The notes beneath the pieces are model-generated. The model worked only from the letters and a program-made list of their open reading frames with translations. It did no database searches and had not been told where the DNA came from. The translations under genes and the position numbers were made by a program. Shown here piece by piece: positions 31,248 to 35,112 of a stretch of DNA of 35,112 bases. The stretch comes from an uncultured Clostridium sp. (GTDB taxonomy: Bacteria; Bacillota; Clostridia; Lachnospirales; Lachnospiraceae). The first letter of the stretch is position 1. Every line of letters begins with the position of its first letter. The stretch spans positions 1-35,112 of the forward strand of contig NZ_URHZ01000059.1 in the NCBI RefSeq assembly GCF_900547735.1, read 5' to 3'.

Positions 31248-32285
31248 TCACTGGTTCACTTTCACGCTCCTGCCCGTCTCAGAGCTTTCCACGGCGGCAA
31301 ATACCGCTTTCATGGCCGCCAGAGCTTCCTCGCCGCTGATCTCGGGAGGCGTATTGTTCACCAGGCATTCCATAAACAGATCGATTACTCCCGACTTGGT
31401 CTGGTTGTCGTTCGTCTGTATCTTATCCAGGTCATAGCAGATTTTCTCTCCGCCCTTCAGTTCCACGACAATCGAATGGGCCGGATCGCTGTAAATCTTC
31501 ATGACTCCCTTAGTTCCGTAAAGAATCGTGGAGTTGTCCTCGGCTCCGTAGCAGGTCCAGCTCGCCGTCATCGTGCCGATGCAGCCGCTTTCCATCTTAT
31601 AAATGCAGATGGCATTGTCATCCACGCCAATCAGCCTGCCGGATGAATCCCTCTTGTCGAGAGCGCCCAGAAAGCCAATCACCTCGGCCACTCTGGAACC
31701 GGTCAGAAACTGTATCAGATCCGTCTTGTGGATTCCCAGGTCGGCCATGGCGCCCATTACCGCTTTTTCCTTGTCAAAGAACCATACGCTGCTTCCCGGA
31801 TCTATGCTCCATGTTTCCGGACCGCCATGGGCAAAATTGGTTTTAAAGGTCACAATATCCCCAATCAGCCCCTCTTTAATCAGCTTCCGAGCTTCGGCAT
31901 GGGCTTTTGCAAGTCTCTGGTTGTGACCCACCATCAGGAAACGCCCCGTCTCCTTCGCCACGCGGACCATATCCTCACATTCCTTCAGGCTCATTGCCAT
32001 CGGTTTTTCACAGAGCACGTGTTTTCCCGCCCTCAGGGCCTCGATTGTGATCCTGGCATGGGCATGGTTTGCGACGCAGACGCTGACTGCGTCGATTTCT
32101 TTATCGGCGAGAAGCTCCTCATAGGAATCAAATACCTTTCCGCCGTACTGTGCGGCCAGTTCCTCAGCCCTCTCCCTGTTTAAGTCATAATATCCTTCCA
32201 GCTTAGCATCTGCATTATCTGCATATTCCGGGATGTGCCTGACCTGAGAAATCTTTCCGCAACCGATAATACCGATTTTAAACAT
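31248..32285 (-). CDS. Gfo/Idh/MocA-family NAD(P)-dependent oxidoreductase
   Basis: A 345-residue dehydrogenase of the glucose-fructose oxidoreductase/inositol dehydrogenase family, expected to oxidise a sugar or cyclitol hydroxyl. The ATG at 32285 follows AAGGGGGA. The N-terminal Rossmann fold has GIIGCGKISQVRHIP, the acidic YYDLNRERAEEL and the conserved HVLCEKPMA, whose Lys is catalytic. The C-terminal domain contains MADLGIHKTDLIQFL with the usual catalytic His. It is followed by the epimerase gene and preceded by the permease gene, with a 137-bp palindromic repeat element in between. It is probably in the same transcript as the ABC genes, but the element could weaken readthrough. Confidence 0.93.
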   Translation of the reverse strand: MFKIGIIGCGKISQVRHIPEYADNADAKLEGYYDLNRERAEELAAQYGGKVFDSYEELLADKEIDAVSVCVANHAHARITIEALRAGKHVLCEKPMAMSLKECEDMVRVAKETGRFLMVGHNQRLAKAHAEARKLIKEGLIGDIVTFKTNFAHGGPETWSIDPGSSVWFFDKEKAVMGAMADLGIHKTDLIQFLTGSRVAEVIGFLGALDKRDSSGRLIGVDDNAICIYKMESGCIGTMTASWTCYGAEDNSTILYGTKGVMKIYSDPAHSIVVELKGGEKICYDLDKIQTNDNQTKSGVIDLFMECLVNNTPPEISGEEALAAMKAVFAAVESSETGRSVKVNQ

Positions 32286-32316
32286 TACAAATCCCCCTTA
32301 AATTATGTTATGTATA

Positions 32317-32453
32317 ACTATTCAGTACCTTCATAGTTACCGCTTCGCGATGCACAGAAACGGCCCAAAATGCCGTTTCGCGCTGACAAAACTCGGGATT
32401 TTCATGTAAAAACACATGAAAACGCCTCGCGGAATACTGCCTTCTGAACAGTT
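32317..32453. repeat. 137-bp palindromic repeat element with inverted ends
   Basis: The ends AACTATTCAG (32317-32326) and CTGAACAGTT (32444-32453) are inverted copies with one mismatch. Inside are GAAACGGC/GCCGTTTC and TTTTCATG/CATGAAAA hairpins. The 19-mer CGCGATGCACAGAAACGGC (32346-32364) recurs exactly at 35093-35111. The right end overlaps the permease stop codon. It has no coding capacity and looks like a small non-autonomous or REP-like element. Confidence 0.65.
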
Positions 32454-33429
32454 ATTTATTCTTTTTTTTAGACTGTGCAAGCACGGCCACGATGATAACG
32501 ATACCTCTTACAAGGCCGTTTAAGAATGGCGGCACGTTTGCCATAATCAGGATTGTCTGGATAATCCGCAGCATCAGGACGCCCAAAAACGTACCGATAA
32601 TTTTTCCGCGTCCGCCTTCCATGGCCGTTCCGCCGATGGCAACCGCGGCAATGGCATCCATCTCATAACCGTCTCCGGCGCTGGCTGCCTGGATGGAAGT
32701 CAGACGGCTTGCCAAAAGGAATGCCGCAAGACCGTAAAGAATGCCTGCATAACAGTAAATCATTGTTTTCACATTGCCGACCTTGATACCGGTCAGTCTG
32801 GCTGCCTGCTGGTTGGAACCAACGGCGTAAACATAACGGCCGAATTTTGTCTTGGCCATGATAAAGCCGGTCAGCAGGGTAATCAGGATAAAGATAATCA
32901 TCAGATGCGGAATTCCTAAAATCTTGCCGGACGCAACATAACGGAATGCATCGTACATGCTCTTGTCAACGGTAAACGGTCCGCCCTGTCCAAGCTGTGT
33001 GATAATGGAACGGTAGGCCGAAAAGGTTGCCAGTGTAACAATGAACGGGGCAATATTTCCCTTTGTGATAAACACGCCGTTGATCAGTCCCAGTAAAAGG
33101 CCGAATCCAAGGCAGAATAAGAGGCACAGCGTGATACTGTGTGTCTTGTTTAACAGGGAAACCCCAAGTCCCGATATCAGGGCTACGGAGGAACCGACGG
33201 AAAGGTCGATCATGCCGGCCGAGATAACAAGGCTCATGCCCATGGCACAGATTCCCACAATCGCGCCCTGTACAAACTGGTTTGTCAGGTTTGTGATTGA
33301 GAGGAAGGATGGATTGATAATCACCGCTACAATCAGCAGTAATATAAAGCTCAGCCAGTGGCTGTAGTTTGTCGTTATATTGGACCAAATCTGTTTAAAA
33401 TCTTTGTCTGAAGTCTTTGCTGTACTCAT
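32452..33429 (-). CDS. Ribose-type sugar ABC transporter permease (RbsC-like)
   Basis: A 325-residue membrane subunit of a CUT2-type sugar importer, with about ten hydrophobic segments. The ATG at 33429 follows CGGAGG and overlaps the ATPase stop (ATGA). Characteristic stretches are MGMSLVISAGMIDLSVGS, GLLLGLINGVFITKGNIAPFIVTLATFSAYRS, TKFGRYVYAVGSNQQAARLTGI and, near the C-terminus, DAIAAVAIGGTAMEGGRGKIIGTFLGVL, which is the conserved cytoplasmic loop that contacts the ATPase. CUT2 systems take up pentoses, hexoses, inositol or autoinducer-2. The C-terminus is Lys-rich and the stop codon lies in the end of the repeat element. Confidence 0.94.
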   Translation of the reverse strand: MSTAKTSDKDFKQIWSNITTNYSHWLSFILLLIVAVIINPSFLSITNLTNQFVQGAIVGICAMGMSLVISAGMIDLSVGSSVALISGLGVSLLNKTHSITLCLLFCLGFGLLLGLINGVFITKGNIAPFIVTLATFSAYRSIITQLGQGGPFTVDKSMYDAFRYVASGKILGIPHLMIIFILITLLTGFIMAKTKFGRYVYAVGSNQQAARLTGIKVGNVKTMIYCYAGILYGLAAFLLASRLTSIQAASAGDGYEMDAIAAVAIGGTAMEGGRGKIIGTFLGVLMLRIIQTILIMANVPPFLNGLVRGIVIIVAVLAQSKKKNK

Positions 33430-34928
33430 GCCTGTACCTCCGTTTTCGTTCCTGTCGAAAGCGCCATTACGCCCGCCTCATTCAGTTCTTCTCTCTCGAG
33501 TATCCCGTTTATTTTCCCCTTATACATCACAATGCAGCGGTCCGCAATCTGATAGATCTCCGGGAATTCCGTGCTGAATACCAGGATCCCCTTGCCCTGT
33601 GAGGCAAGTTCCAGTATCAGCTTGTAAATGGCGTATTTTGCGCCTACGTCGATACCCTGGGTCGGGTTATCCATAATCATGACGTCGGCGTCCGTCTCCA
33701 GCCATCTGCCCACGATTACCTTCTGCTGGTTGCCGCCCGAAAGGGATGTGATCGGATCTTTCTCACTTCCGACCTTAATCTCCATCTTGCTTCTGTTCTT
33801 CTCAAAGCGGTCGTTTTCTTCCTTATTGCTGATGACACTCTTTTTATGAAGCAGTGTAAAATATGCCATTGAGTTATTGTCCCTGATGCTTAAGTCCGGA
33901 AGGATTCCCCTCTCCTTCCTGTTGCATGGAATCATTGCCACGCGGTGGCGCATCACATCCAGTATGCTCCTGGTGTTCAGTTTGCCGTTCCGTGTCGCAA
34001 CCGTGCCGCCCTTCGACGGTGTGGCTCCGAATAACGCCGTGGCCAGCTCTCCGCTTCCGGCTCCCTGGAGGCCGGTAATCGCAATTACCTCACCTTTGTG
34101 GAGTTCGAAGGTAATATCCTCGAACGTCTCTCCGGTCAGCCCGCTCACCGACAGTACGACCTCTTCCTCCATGCACGGTTCCTGCTGCTCTTTCAGGTTC
34201 GCGTTGACAAAGGTCTTTCCAATCAGAAGCTCGGTGGCCTGATGTTCATTGATATCCTTTATAAAGCCGGTCTCGATAAACTTGCCGTCCCTGAGAACCG
34301 TGTATTTATCACAGATTGTAAAAATCTCCGGCATCTTATGGGAAATATAAATAAAACTTACTCCCTGCCCCTTAAGGCGTCTCATGATTGTAAACAGGTT
34401 TTCGATTTCCTGGTTGTTCAGGGCCGTGGTAGGCTCATCCATGATGATAAGCTCGGACTGGAACAGAAGGGCTTTGGCTATCTCGACCAACTGCTTTTTG
34501 GCCGTCTCCAGTTCCCCTACAAGAGCCATGGCGTCAATCTTTACATTCATGCTGTCCAGCACTTCCTGCGCCCTCTTAATCTCCGTCTTCTTCTCTACCA
34601 TTCCTGCTTTATTCGTAAGTTCTTCGCCCAGGAACATATTTTCATAAACCTTCAAATCATTACACAGGTTAAGTTCCTGGTGAATGAACCGGATTTTCAT
34701 TTCCATTGACTTCTGAGGAGTCATATTTGTAACTTCATTGCCGTCAATTATTATTTTCCCGGAGGTGGGAGGAAAATTGCCGGATAAAATATTCATTAAT
34801 GTGGTTTTGCCTGCCCCGTTTTCTCCCAGCAGGCCGTGGATTTCTCCGCTTCCTATCTGAAAATCCACATCCTGAAGCGCCAGGACGGGACCAAATTCCT
34901 TGCTGATTTTTTGCATTTCCAATTTCAT
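33426..34928 (-). CDS. Ribose-type sugar ABC transporter ATPase, two NBDs (RbsA-like)
   Basis: A 500-residue ATPase with two fused nucleotide-binding domains, normal for CUT2 importers. The ATG at 34928 follows GAGGAGG; an in-frame extension to 35051 crosses the upstream hairpin and is rejected. NBD1 has Walker A GENGAGKTT, the signature TAKKQLVEIAKAL and an intact Walker B MDEPTTAL. NBD2 has the degenerate Walker A usual in the family (GLQGAGSGEL) and a good signature LSGGNQQKV. Its Walker B reads MIMDNPTQGIDVG, so the Glu normally after the Asp is Asn. NBD2 may therefore be catalytically weak. The gene overlaps the permease by four bases. The binding protein gene is expected upstream, beyond the window. 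Confidence 0.95.
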   Translation of the reverse strand: MKLEMQKISKEFGPVLALQDVDFQIGSGEIHGLLGENGAGKTTLMNILSGNFPPTSGKIIIDGNEVTNMTPQKSMEMKIRFIHQELNLCNDLKVYENMFLGEELTNKAGMVEKKTEIKRAQEVLDSMNVKIDAMALVGELETAKKQLVEIAKALLFQSELIIMDEPTTALNNQEIENLFTIMRRLKGQGVSFIYISHKMPEIFTICDKYTVLRDGKFIETGFIKDINEHQATELLIGKTFVNANLKEQQEPCMEEEVVLSVSGLTGETFEDITFELHKGEVIAITGLQGAGSGELATALFGATPSKGGTVATRNGKLNTRSILDVMRHRVAMIPCNRKERGILPDLSIRDNNSMAYFTLLHKKSVISNKEENDRFEKNRSKMEIKVGSEKDPITSLSGGNQQKVIVGRWLETDADVMIMDNPTQGIDVGAKYAIYKLILELASQGKGILVFSTEFPEIYQIADRCIVMYKGKINGILEREELNEAGVMALSTGTKTEVQA

Positions 34929-34951
34929 AGGTGGAACCTCCTCTACAGGAA

Positions 34952-34980
34952 AAGCCGGCCGGTTAATAACCGACCGGCTT
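34952..34980 (-). terminator. Intercistronic hairpin upstream of the ABC ATPase gene
   Basis: AAGCCGGCCGGTT (34952-34964) pairs with AACCGACCGGCTT (34968-34980) around a 3-nt loop, 13 bp with one wobble on the minus strand. The minus-strand read continues CTTTTCC. It probably attenuates readthrough from an upstream (off-window) binding-protein gene into the ATPase and permease genes. Confidence 0.65.
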
Positions 34981-35058
34981 ATCACTCCTTGATGACGGTG
35001 AAAAGTCCGCGTAGCGTGCTTTTCATCGTTAATTACGGTAAAACTGCGCAAAGCGCGC

Positions 35059-35112
35059 TGTTACTGTTCACTCCGTGCCCAGTAACACGCTGCGCGATGC
35101 ACAGAAACGGCA
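35059..35112. repeat. Second copy of the palindromic repeat element, cut by the window edge
   Basis: TTACTGTTCA at 35061-35070 and CGCGATGCACAGAAACGGC at 35093-35111 align with the left half of the 32317-32453 element, with a 2-bp length difference between the two words. GTTACTG/CAGTAAC also forms a local stem. The remainder lies outside the window. Confidence 0.6.

Noticed and set aside
30360..31646. A 428-codon plus-strand open frame opposite the epimerase and dehydrogenase genes
   Set aside because: It spans two well-supported minus-strand genes and their gap. The His/Arg-rich translation is typical of an antisense shadow.
34981..35058. Possible 3' end of a sugar-binding protein gene at the right edge
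   Set aside because: No minus-strand frame enters from the edge with recognisable protein; the sequence is hairpin- and repeat-rich. The binding-protein gene is expected further right but not shown.

Overview
The window looks like chromosomal DNA from an anaerobic Firmicute, most likely a gut Lachnospiraceae / Clostridium cluster XIVa species. The reasons are strong AGGAGG-type ribosome binding sites before almost every gene, moderate GC content with AT-rich intergenic DNA, and gene families typical of that group: YfcC and AbgT carriers, an enoate-reductase-type flavoprotein, and hybrid kinases paired with sugar-binding lipoproteins. The species call is inference. I see no rRNA, tRNA, phage, transposase or CRISPR. 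The region is a series of catabolic and transport modules, each with its own regulator.

Region 1 (1-11.7 kb) is a probable sugar-acid or carboxylate utilisation locus. A sigma-54 activator (143-1624) faces a tripartite tricarboxylate transporter operon tctC-tctB-tctA (minus strand, 4974 to 1684). After a 797-bp gene-free stretch with two tandem-repeat tracts comes a minus-strand operon: LacI regulator, PfkB kinase, DUF1537 four-carbon-acid kinase, cupin (9447 to 5772). Divergent from it is a plus-strand operon: a second PfkB kinase and a class II aldolase (9802-11587). The tctC promoter and the kinase/aldolase promoter share an identical 14-bp box just downstream of the predicted start of transcription. 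GTAAACG boxes recur at the lacI, kinase/aldolase and tct promoters, which suggests one LacI regulon. The route implied is import, phosphorylation, then aldol cleavage of an unknown substrate.

Region 2 (11.7-20.7 kb) has two amidohydrolase/transporter modules converging on one terminator. On the left, a one-component regulator (11712-13049) diverges from an M20 peptidase and a YfcC carrier. On the right, an enoate-reductase-like flavoprotein, an M20D amidohydrolase and an AbgT carrier form one minus-strand operon. Its promoter overlaps a Rex-like redox operator.

Region 3 (20.9-28.1 kb) is a sensing module on the minus strand: an AEC carrier, two adjacent paralogous GntR-type regulators with an unfamiliar C-terminal domain, then an extracytoplasmic sugar-binding lipoprotein and a hybrid histidine kinase. 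No permease or separate response regulator is present.

Region 4 (28.3-30.1 kb) is a plus-strand set: an autoregulated PadR repressor with two 16-bp palindromes in its promoter, a SAM methyltransferase and a YcxB-like membrane protein.

Region 5 (30.3-35.1 kb) is the downstream part of a ribose-type sugar ABC operon on the minus strand: ATPase, permease, Gfo/Idh dehydrogenase and TIM-barrel epimerase. Its binding protein probably lies beyond the right edge. A small dispersed palindromic repeat with ACTGTTCA-type ends occurs in several intergenic gaps.

All coordinates come from reading the sequence by eye. No database or structure search was run.
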